DNA from: Syntrophaceae bacterium
GTDB lineage: Bacteria > Desulfobacterota > SM23-61
Direction: 5' to 3'
DNA: 5,619 nucleotides
Assembly (NCBI GenBank): GCA_003154025.1
Contig: PMCE01000181.1
Location: forward strand, 1 to 5,619
Under the pieces are notes generated by a model. That model saw nothing but the letters and a program-made list of their open reading frames with translations. It ran no database searches and was not told where the DNA came from. The translations under genes were made by a program, and so were the position numbers. Below, piece by piece: positions 1 to 4,522 of this stretch; position 1 is the stretch's first letter, and the number at the start of each line of letters is the position of its first letter.

Positions 1-150
1 CTTGCTCATGGTGGGATCGGTTTTACGAAATTCTTCAGGTTTGCGAAAGATGTGGAGACGATATCACAAAAAGGGGCGGCCTTTCATCTTCTTTTCGGAG
101 CTTTTGCCATCCCCTTTATCAACCTTCCAATAATTTGGGGCTGTTGTTGA
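1..150 (+). CDS. 3' end of a possible membrane protein (partial, unrecognised)
   Basis: Frame 1 is open from the window edge to a TGA at 148-150 and gives 49 residues with no start inside the window. The last 25 or so residues are strongly hydrophobic (Phe, Leu, Ile, Pro, Ala rich) and would suit a C-terminal membrane helix; the part before is mixed and basic. I recognise no family. The opposite strand and the other two plus frames give nothing better, but a 150-base open frame can arise by chance. If real, the gene runs toward the glycosylase-like gene and ends about 67 bases before the end of that gene, so the two are convergent. Confidence 0.3.
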   Translation, partial: LAHGGIGFTKFFRFAKDVETISQKGAAFHLLFGAFAIPFINLPIIWGCC

Positions 151-217
151 CTCTGTTTAAGCGATTCTTAGGCTCTGAAAGGGTCAAGTTTTCAGGCAGC
201 GACCTGAGGTGCGTCGA

Positions 218-1339
218 TTAGGCATCGTTCAGCCTCCGGATGTACGGCTCCCAGCGGGCAACAAATTCCGTAACTGGTCGCCCACCGCAGCTACGCGTGA
301 GCGACACGGCATAACCGTTTTTGCGCCAGTTAGGTCCTGTGTAATATCGCCCCAACGCGGCCTTCCACTGATCGGCAGTCATCGATAGAATGAACTCGGT
401 TCTCCCCGCACGTGTCAGATGAAACTCGATCCGAGCGCCGAACACAGTCTCGAGAGTATCAAGATCTGCTGGTCGTTGAAATGGCTTCCACCCATAGTGC
501 TCATGCCACTCGCAAGTCTTCTGCATGATAGTCTCTTCAGATCTAGATCTTTCCGCAGGGCCTTCAGCCGTAAGAACGGGCGCGTCACCAATTGATATCT
601 TCGGTGACGCTACTGGCTGGCCACCGAGGACACATCCTACTGCGGCGGTGGCCCACTTCCACCTGGCTAAACGTTCGCCGTGGTCGTTGGGATGAGGCAC
701 TGGCACCACTGTGGTAGTGTGGCCCCCGATCCGAACACCGAAAAGCTGGTCGTTGCTCGATCTACACATGAACCGTCGTAGATATCTCTCGACCGGTCTA
801 CCGACGGCCACGACAGCGCGTGGACGCATTAGCACAAACACTCGTGCCATAAACTTCTTGGCGCACGGATTATTGAGGCGATCTAGACCGCTCGCGTTTG
901 TTGAGGCACAGAAATACAGTTCCGTCGCTGCGGCTATTTCCTCGAAAAGCCGATTCGGAAACAAAGCGTTGATCATACGCGCATGCCACCTATAGTGGCG
1001 CTCCTGGCCCTCTTTAGAGATGTAGGGCACACCGTCTACCCTGTTCGTCGCGAGAGCCGCAAAGGCGGGCATACCGTCGCTGACGTGCTGATGGAGCACC
1101 TCATTTGGCGGTGAAATACGGGGGTTAATACCGATAAACAGGACCTCGACATCCTTGACAGCTCCGATCATGGGCGGAAAGCGGAAGAAGCGTCCATCAG
1201 ACTCGCGTCTAACGAACGCAAGACCGAGATCCTCACAGTGCATGCATTCAAAGACGTCACGTAAAAGTCCTATTCTCTCGGACACGACGGTTTCCTCTCT
1301 CGAATACGTAGGTCTACACGGTAAATTTACACGCTGCAT
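218..1339 (-). CDS. Uracil-DNA glycosylase superfamily protein with unknown C-terminal extension
   Basis: The 373-residue product matches the UDG fold in its core. It has a CxxC pair (Cys32, Cys35), then a beta-strand ending in motif A, FIGINPR (68-74), in which GINP is typical of MUG/TDG-type enzymes. A segment at 141-182 (Cys144, Cys159, ending LMRPRAVVAVGRP) resembles the Fe-S UDG helix-strand unit, and motif B is PVPHPN (213-218). UDG enzymes remove uracil or other altered bases from DNA; the substrate here is unknown. Family 4/5 members use four Cys for a 4Fe-4S cluster; I see four candidates but cannot confirm the spacing. Residues 240-373 exceed the usual UDG length and match nothing I know. 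The ATG at 1339 has only GAGG directly against it; GTG at 1285 (355 residues) has AGAGAGG 8 nt upstream and is a serious alternative. The TAA stop lies in GCCTAAT, like many cassette genes whose stop falls in the attC R'' box. Confidence 0.72.
   Translation of the reverse strand: MQRVNLPCRPTYSREETVVSERIGLLRDVFECMHCEDLGLAFVRRESDGRFFRFPPMIGAVKDVEVLFIGINPRISPPNEVLHQHVSDGMPAFAALATNRVDGVPYISKEGQERHYRWHARMINALFPNRLFEEIAAATELYFCASTNASGLDRLNNPCAKKFMARVFVLMRPRAVVAVGRPVERYLRRFMCRSSNDQLFGVRIGGHTTTVVPVPHPNDHGERLARWKWATAAVGCVLGGQPVASPKISIGDAPVLTAEGPAERSRSEETIMQKTCEWHEHYGWKPFQRPADLDTLETVFGARIEFHLTRAGRTEFILSMTADQWKAALGRYYTGPNWRKNGYAVSLTRSCGGRPVTEFVARWEPYIRRLNDA
1294..1300 (-). promoter_or_regulatory. Shine-Dalgarno favouring an internal GTG start of the glycosylase-like gene
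   Basis: AGAGAGG on the minus strand lies 8 nt before a GTG at 1285-1283 (codon 19 of the longest frame). The ATG at 1339 has only GAGG touching the start codon, which is too close for normal use. Starting at GTG would give an N-terminus about 13 residues before the CxxC pair, losing no recognisable motif. Confidence 0.45.
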
Positions 1340-1412
1340 CCTCGCTTAACCTGGTCATCAGTATGCCTTCAGTTTGCCTCTTTTAAAGCCCTCCAAGTAC
1401 GATATACTTTAT

Positions 1413-1472
1413 GCTTAACGGAAGGGCTCAGTAGGGCAGCTTGTCCGCTTCCACTGCAGCCCTCGGTTAGGC
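1413..1472 (-). repeat. attC-like integron recombination site downstream of mazF
   Basis: Read in the direction of mazF, the site begins with GCCTAAC (1472-1466), a perfect R'' box (RYYYAAC), and ends with GTTAAGC (1419-1413), a perfect R' core (GTTRRRY). Between them AGGGCT-G-CAGT pairs with ACTG-AGCCCT, leaving one extrahelical base in the L'' arm. The R and L stems are separated by short unpaired spacers (CG and TCC), and an inner loop of about 20 nt follows. This box order, pairing, single bulge on the '' arm and 60-bp length are the known architecture of attC sites folded as single-stranded DNA. It starts 10 nt after the mazF stop, the normal position in a gene cassette. A covariance-model search would settle it. 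Confidence 0.7.
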
Positions 1473-1482
1473 TGTAAGACCA

Positions 1483-1821
1483 CTACAAAGAAAGGACGAG
1501 GGATAAACCGTCATCGATGGACCTCATTAAGTGCGCCGGCAAACGGCCACATTTTTCGGTCAGAGAATTTCGGTCCACAGTTATAACTTGTGATACATTG
1601 GCGACGGAATCTTTAGGAAGGCCGGAATCAGATGCGGGAACCAATACATTCCCTGGCGCTTCTGCAAGGCGAAGATTCGAAGTAAAGACAACTGCGATTA
1701 CTGTTCGAATTCGGCTACGATTAAAAGCGTTCGATTGGACGATAGCGACTGGCCGTCTAAAACCAGGTTCCGAGGCTGTAGGAGCTGGCAATTCTGCCCA
1801 CCAAATCTCCCCCCGTTCCAT
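1483..1821 (-). CDS. mazF: MazF/PemK-family type II toxin endoribonuclease
   Basis: The 112-residue product has the usual length and full pattern of MazF toxins: RGEIWWAELP at the N-terminus (first strand), RRPVAIVQSNAFN at 22-34 with the conserved Arg23, FTSN at 46-49 with the Thr/Ser pair of the active site, then NVSQVITVDR and the C-terminal helix ending LSLVLSL. MazF proteins cleave single-stranded mRNA at short motifs and stop translation until MazE neutralises them. I chose the ATG at 1821 because its A is the last base of the mazE TGA (TGATG overlap) and GAGGAG lies 5 nt upstream; GTG codons at 1824 and 1827 are in frame but sit on top of that Shine-Dalgarno. The gene looks intact. It is co-transcribed with mazE and translationally coupled to it. 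The TAG stop is followed after 10 nt by an attC-like site. Confidence 0.92.
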   Translation of the reverse strand: MERGEIWWAELPAPTASEPGFRRPVAIVQSNAFNRSRIRTVIAVVFTSNLRLAEAPGNVLVPASDSGLPKDSVANVSQVITVDRNSLTEKCGRLPAHLMRSIDDGLSLVLSL

Positions 1822-2057
1822 CACCACTCCTCGTGGGCTAATGACTTGGCTTGAAGTTGAATCAGGTTAGGGGATAAAGAAGAATCTTCTCCCGCATAAA
1901 CCTCATCGAGACGGGCGGTTACCTGGCGACTCTGATGCTTTGACAGAAACTCAGTAATTGCTGTGGCATAGAGCTCGCTCCGAGAAATACGGAGACGTTT
2001 CGCCAGAGTATCGGCTGAGCGAAACACCTTGTCGGGGATGGATATAGCTGTTTTCAT
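1821..2057 (-). CDS. mazE: MazE-type ribbon-helix-helix antitoxin
   Basis: The 78-residue product opens with a ribbon-helix-helix DNA-binding domain: strand KTAISIPD (2-9), helix around 11-22 and helix ISRSELYATAITEFL (24-38). A charged, flexible tail (about 40-78, rich in Gln, Glu and Ser) should wrap the toxin. This domain order is standard for antitoxins paired with MazF. It dimerises to bind operator DNA and, with MazF, represses its own promoter; two palindromes lie directly upstream. The start is fixed by the family pattern (MKTAISIPD). It lacks a Shine-Dalgarno, and the predicted transcription start falls on the A of the ATG, suggesting leaderless translation. The ATG also overlaps the stop of the upstream reading frame (ATGA), so read-through mRNA could be translated by coupling. 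The stop overlaps the mazF start by one base. Confidence 0.9.
   Translation of the reverse strand: MKTAISIPDKVFRSADTLAKRLRISRSELYATAITEFLSKHQSRQVTARLDEVYAGEDSSLSPNLIQLQAKSLAHEEW
1827..1832 (-). promoter_or_regulatory. Ribosome binding site of mazF
   Basis: GAGGAG on the minus strand lies 5 nt before the ATG at 1821 and inside the last codons of mazE (Glu-Glu-Trp-stop). It decides in favour of the ATG over the two upstream GTG codons and supports translational coupling of toxin to antitoxin. Confidence 0.75.
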
Positions 2058-3853
2058 ACTAGTAGTATAACTTGGGTTATACCGATTGTCAAGAATATTG
2101 ATGAGCCTAACGCGGCCCTAGGCTGAGCTGTTCGCAAACTCGGCTGGGGATCATGAGGCTGTAAAGAGAAAATCAGTTTGCCCAGTTTCCGGTGTCTTTT
2201 TTTTTCATTCGCGCTCAAGCGGGAATCCAAGAATGCTCCTTCCTCTATTTTCCTCGCTCTTGCTGATTTTCGAGACAGGCGCCGTCCGGCGGCCAACCCT
2301 CCAGCTATCAGAAGGAATAAGATCGCTTTTTCCGCAGGGGAAGCATAAAGGGAAACATAGGCGATGGCCGCCAGGGGGGGCACCGATCCAATCGCCACGG
2401 CTCTTCTCAAGAAATCGTGGCGGGCAAACAACTGATTCAGCGCAGGGGAATGCTGATAATAGAGACCGACCAGCGTTCTCCCCACCTGAGTGTTCAACAA
2501 GACGGCATCCCGAAATTTCCTGAGGATATCAAGATAGTCTTCAAGCCCTGTGCCTTTCGTGGAGTTGGAGATGAAGCAGGAGCTTCCATTGGAACCAGAG
2601 CTGATGATGATCCCGCCGTCGGTGCCGCTGCCGGTCAGGGAAACGGTTTGGGTGGGAGTATTCGGGTCGTTGGAGGAGATCGCCAGGGCTGCACTTTTGG
2701 GCCCGGTGGAATGGGGAGAGAATACGATCTGCAAGATGCAGCTCTGGGAGGGGGAAAGGGTTGTGCCCGTGCAGTTGTCATTCCGGGTGTTGAAATCCAG
2801 AGTGTTGGCTCCGCTGAAGGTAATCTGCCGGATGATCAGGTCGGCCGACCCGGAATTGGAAATGGTCAGGTTCGTGAAGGACGAGTCCCCCACGTGGACC
2901 GGTCCAAAATCAAGGGAGGTGGAGGAAACGGAGATCTGCGGGGAAGGCAAAGGTTCGGATTGAAGAAGGATCCCCTTTTCCCCCCCGGCAAGGAAAATCT
3001 CCTTCCCATGGGCGATGGTCAAAAGCCTAAGGTGGGTCCCCGAATCCCTCGGGGTCCACTCGGAGCCGTCGGACGACGTGAGAATGGCCCCGTTATCGGC
3101 TACCGCCGCGAAAACCCCGCTCCCGTAGGCGACCCCGAAGAATCGATGGTTCGTCCTTGCGGCTCGCTCGGTCCAGCCGGACCCGTCGGGAGAGGTAAGC
3201 ATTGCCTCGCCCACGGCCACAAAGGTATTTTTCCCATAAGCAATTCCATCCAGGTCACCGCGTGTTCCCGAGGCCTGCAGGGTCCAAACGGTCCCATCCG
3301 GAGAAGTGAGAAGGGTTCCGTTCCTCCCCGCGGTGACGAACCTTTCCTTTCCGAAGGCAATTTTATTGAGCCCCTGATTGGTCCCGGAATCATTCATCCC
3401 CCATGTTTGGCCGTCCTGGGAGGTGAGGATGACCCCACCATCTCCCACGGCCACAAAAGTGCCCTGCCCGTAACCCACCCCGTTGAGGTCATAACCGGTC
3501 CCCGAGTTGCGCGACCTCCAAACCACTCCATCCGGAGAGGAAAGGATCGTCCCCCCTTCCCCCACAGCAACGAATGTGCCTCCGCCGTAGGCTGCATCGT
3601 TTAACAAATGATTTGTCCCTGAGTTCCTCGCCGTCCAAGTCTCTCCGTCCGGGGAAGTATATAGCGCACCCGGATCCCCTACTGCCAAGAAGATGCCGTT
3701 CCCGTAGGAAATCCGGAGCGAATGGCCCTGGGAGAAAGGATTGCTTCCCTGCCATCTGTCGAGGGGTTCAGCCAGGGCCGTTGCGGACGGAAACAGGATC
3801 AGCAGAAGAGCGGAGACCGCCAGTATCCCTTCGAGAATCCTTCTTCTTCCCAT
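2054..3853 (-). CDS. Secreted propeller-repeat protein with Ig-like domain and CFI-box C-terminal region
   Basis: The 599-residue frame starts at ATG 3853, with AGGGGG 6 nt upstream. Residues 1-28 are a signal peptide (MGRRR, hydrophobic core, ALA before Glu29). Residues 48-299 contain seven repeats with SPDGxxW-type motifs, likely one seven-bladed beta-propeller related to Ycf48/BNR-like repeats. Residues 304-411 form an ASH/choice-of-anchor-D-like Ig domain (LDFGPVHVG, NSGSADLII, SSNDPNTPTQTVSLTG) with Cys361 and Cys372. Residues 426-500 match the CFI-box C-terminal region: CFI, LRKFRDAVLLN, GRTLVGLYYQHSP, then membrane segments near 484-504 and 509-523 and a basic GRRLSRK. Such proteins are exported and thought to be anchored at the envelope; the ligand is unknown. 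CFI-box proteins usually end soon after the basic stretch. Here about 70 more residues follow, through a 9-A tract and an attC-like site into the mazE promoter, so the true end is probably near residue 525-566. The stop overlaps the mazE start (ATGA). Confidence 0.82.
   Translation of the reverse strand: MGRRRILEGILAVSALLLILFPSATALAEPLDRWQGSNPFSQGHSLRISYGNGIFLAVGDPGALYTSPDGETWTARNSGTNHLLNDAAYGGGTFVAVGEGGTILSSPDGVVWRSRNSGTGYDLNGVGYGQGTFVAVGDGGVILTSQDGQTWGMNDSGTNQGLNKIAFGKERFVTAGRNGTLLTSPDGTVWTLQASGTRGDLDGIAYGKNTFVAVGEAMLTSPDGSGWTERAARTNHRFFGVAYGSGVFAAVADNGAILTSSDGSEWTPRDSGTHLRLLTIAHGKEIFLAGGEKGILLQSEPLPSPQISVSSTSLDFGPVHVGDSSFTNLTISNSGSADLIIRQITFSGANTLDFNTRNDNCTGTTLSPSQSCILQIVFSPHSTGPKSAALAISSNDPNTPTQTVSLTGSGTDGGIIISSGSNGSSCFISNSTKGTGLEDYLDILRKFRDAVLLNTQVGRTLVGLYYQHSPALNQLFARHDFLRRAVAIGSVPPLAAIAYVSLYASPAEKAILFLLIAGGLAAGRRLSRKSARARKIEEGAFLDSRLSANEKKRHRKLGKLIFSLQPHDPQPSLRTAQPRAALGSSIFLTIGITQVILLV
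2056..2082. promoter_or_regulatory. Operator palindromes for MazE/MazEF autoregulation
   Basis: Two overlapping perfect inverted repeats cover the -10 and the start region: ATACTA-G-TAGTAT (2056-2068) and GTATAAC-TTGG-GTTATAC (2065-2082). Ribbon-helix-helix antitoxins bind such short palindromes as side-by-side dimers. Occupancy would block both the -10 and the start codon. That these are the operators is inferred from position and symmetry. Confidence 0.7.
2064..2092 (-). promoter_or_regulatory. Strong sigma70-type promoter of mazEF
   Basis: On the minus strand a perfect -35 TTGACA (2092-2087) is followed by exactly 17 bases and a -10 TATACT (2069-2064), one base from consensus. Only six bases separate the -10 from the mazE ATG, so +1 would be at or next to the A of the start codon. 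The element lies inside the last codons of the upstream secreted-protein reading frame. A cassette-borne promoter is usual for toxin-antitoxin cassettes, which do not depend on the integron Pc promoter. Confidence 0.8.
2105..2159 (-). repeat. Degenerate attC-like hairpin upstream of mazEF
   Basis: On the minus strand the site ends in GTTAGGC (2111-2105), a perfect R' core, and starts with GCCTCAT (2159-2153), which matches only the first four bases of its expected partner. Between them CCCCAG-CCGAG pairs with CTCAG-CCTAGGG (GU pairs allowed, one extrahelical base), closing an 11-nt loop; spacers of 3 and 4 nt separate this stem from the outer boxes. Size (55 bp) and layout parallel the site after mazF. 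Crossover at G/TT would place a cassette boundary between 2111 and 2110 and give a mazEF cassette of about 692 bp. The bulge falls on the opposite arm from the first site, so orientation is less certain. It could be an attC or a secondary integration site. Confidence 0.45.
2957..3712 (-). repeat. Seven tandem propeller-blade repeats within the secreted protein gene
   Basis: The repeat is 39 residues (117 bp). The YG-type anchor of each blade falls at residues 50, 89, 128, 167 (FG), 206, 243 and 282 (HG), so the spacing is 39, 39, 39, 39, 37, 39. Each blade reads roughly YGxGxFVAVGxxGxILTSPDG followed by xxWTxxxSGT. Blade five lacks two residues in the GxxG turn, and the last blade is partial and has lost the SPDGxxW motif. 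Confidence 0.85.
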
Positions 3854-4051
3854 CCGTTTCCCCCTTGGCCCTATTTCGTCCCCTCCCCCCCGTCCGGGAG
3901 TTCAAAAATATTCCCAGGCCCTCCCAATCCGGCAGAGAAGGATGCATGAGATTTTCTTTCTCCCATATTACCAGATGATAAGCTGGCTTTGCTATTTCCG
4001 GTGGAGGCAAAAGACGGCTGAGGGCACCAAGGAATGTGAATGAAAGTCTGC

Positions 4052-4299
4052 AGAGCCCAAGGCTCTAAGAACGGGAAAAACTCTCCGGGTTCGCGGAGCC
4101 ACGGAAGGCGAGTACCGATCAAAGCGGGCTCTTAAACCGGCCACCCGGGGTGTGCCCCGTCGTTCCCGGATGGTTGCAAAGGGCTTTGCCCCGCGCCGGG
4201 ACTCGGAAAGTTCCGGGAAGCTTATTTGGCTCACCCCGGAGCCAAGCTGCTTTTTGGTTCTTGCCGGAAATGTTAACCCGGGGGTTCCCCAAGGGGGAA
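4052..4299. repeat. Cluster of short perfect GC-rich hairpins
   Basis: At least seven perfect inverted repeats with short loops lie within 250 bases: AGAGCC-caa-GGCTCT (4052-4066), CTCCG-N6-CGGAG (4083-4098), CGGGG-tgtg-CCCCG (4146-4159), GCAAA-gggc-TTTGC (4176-4189), CGGAA-ag-TTCCG (4204-4215), TTGGCTC-N6-GAGCCAA (4226-4245) and TTCCCC-aag-GGGGAA (4285-4299). The density suggests a structured RNA or a REP-like dispersed element. None matches an RNA family I can name. Confidence 0.55.
4226..4255 (+). terminator. Possible intrinsic terminator, plus strand
   Basis: A 7-bp perfect stem (TTGGCTC/GAGCCAA, 6-nt loop), extendable by an outer AAGC/GCTT pairing, is followed by TTTTT at 4251-4255. The run is short and separated from the core stem by five bases, and no plus-strand gene precedes it, so it may simply be one of the local hairpins. 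Confidence 0.25.
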
Positions 4300-4345
4300 T
4301 GAAGCTCTCCCTTTTTGCCTACCGAAGGATTGCACTCTTAGAGGT

Positions 4346-4425
4346 AAAAAAATAGGCTGTTCCCTTTATAACAGGCTAACAAAACCGCCAAGTTTTAGAA
4401 TAGCCAGGAAAGGAGAACAGCCTAT
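4346..4425 (-). terminator. Large nested hairpin with T7 tail downstream of the exonuclease gene
   Basis: ATAGGCTGTTC (4352-4362) pairs perfectly with GAACAGCCTAT (4415-4425). Nested inside are CCTTT with AAAGG, GGCTA (4374-4378) with TAGCC (4401-4405) and AAAAC (4381-4385) with GTTTT (4392-4396). On the minus strand the hairpin begins 30 nt after the exonuclease stop and is followed at once by seven T (4352-4346), the form of an intrinsic terminator, although larger than usual. On the plus strand the right arm contains AAGGAG and the ATG of a short open frame, so the structure could instead be the protected 5' end of an insertion-sequence gene. Confidence 0.5.
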
Positions 4426-4522
4426 GCGATTCAAAGATGCCCAAAAAAGTTCTGTTCATCTTATCCTGGTTTCACGAGCTTTTCTCAAGCTTTTTTCCTT
4501 CGATGGAATGCGCTGCAGATGA
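4424..4522 (+). pseudogene. Short leading ORF behind a sequestered ribosome binding site (possible gene remnant)
   Basis: ATG at 4424 has AAAGGAG 8 nt upstream, one of the best ribosome binding sites in the window, but the frame ends after 32 codons (TGA 4520-4522) and overlaps the 3' end of the exonuclease gene on the other strand. The product starts MRFKDAQKSS and is basic; I recognise no family. A strong start with no gene behind it suggests the truncated 5' end of a mobile-element gene, a leader peptide or coincidence. The start codon and Shine-Dalgarno are buried in the 4352-4425 hairpin, a feature known from insertion sequences that prevent translation from outside transcripts. Confidence 0.3.

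Larger units (their letters stand above)
3854..4351. other. Intergenic region with no convincing protein gene
   Basis: Between the start of the secreted-protein gene and the large hairpin at 4352 I find no coding frame with a ribosome binding site and family resemblance. Short open frames on both strands (for example 3992-4234 minus) have low-complexity Arg/Pro/Ser-rich products and poor starts. No clear -35/-10 pair for the secreted-protein gene is visible, and no riboswitch consensus could be matched. The right part (4052-4299) is a cluster of short perfect hairpins, listed separately. Confidence 0.6.

Noticed and set aside
150..223. A third attC-like site downstream of the glycosylase-like gene
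   Set aside because: GCCTAAT (223-217) could be an R'' box overlapping the stop, and TCAGG/CCTGA forms a small hairpin at 192-207, but no GTTRRRY partner or matching L arms can be found in the expected range.
1517..1870. Plus-strand open frame of 117 codons opposite mazF
   Set aside because: It is antisense to a full-length, motif-complete MazF and has no recognisable product or start signal.
2417..3604. Long plus-strand open frame (395 codons) opposite the secreted protein
   Set aside because: It is the antisense of the propeller repeats. Its Gly/Pro-rich periodic product mirrors the 117-bp repeat, and it has no domain or ribosome binding site.
3992..4234. Minus-strand open frame of 80 codons in the hairpin cluster
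   Set aside because: It starts at GTG inside a hairpin with a weak Shine-Dalgarno, the product is Arg/Pro/Ser-rich and shows no family, and it overlaps several perfect inverted repeats, so a repeat-derived frame is more likely.
3960..4350. Cyclic-di-GMP or other riboswitch upstream of the secreted-protein gene
   Set aside because: Scattered pieces such as GCAAAGCC occur, but the conserved cores and their order for GEMM, cobalamin, TPP and glycine riboswitches could not be matched.
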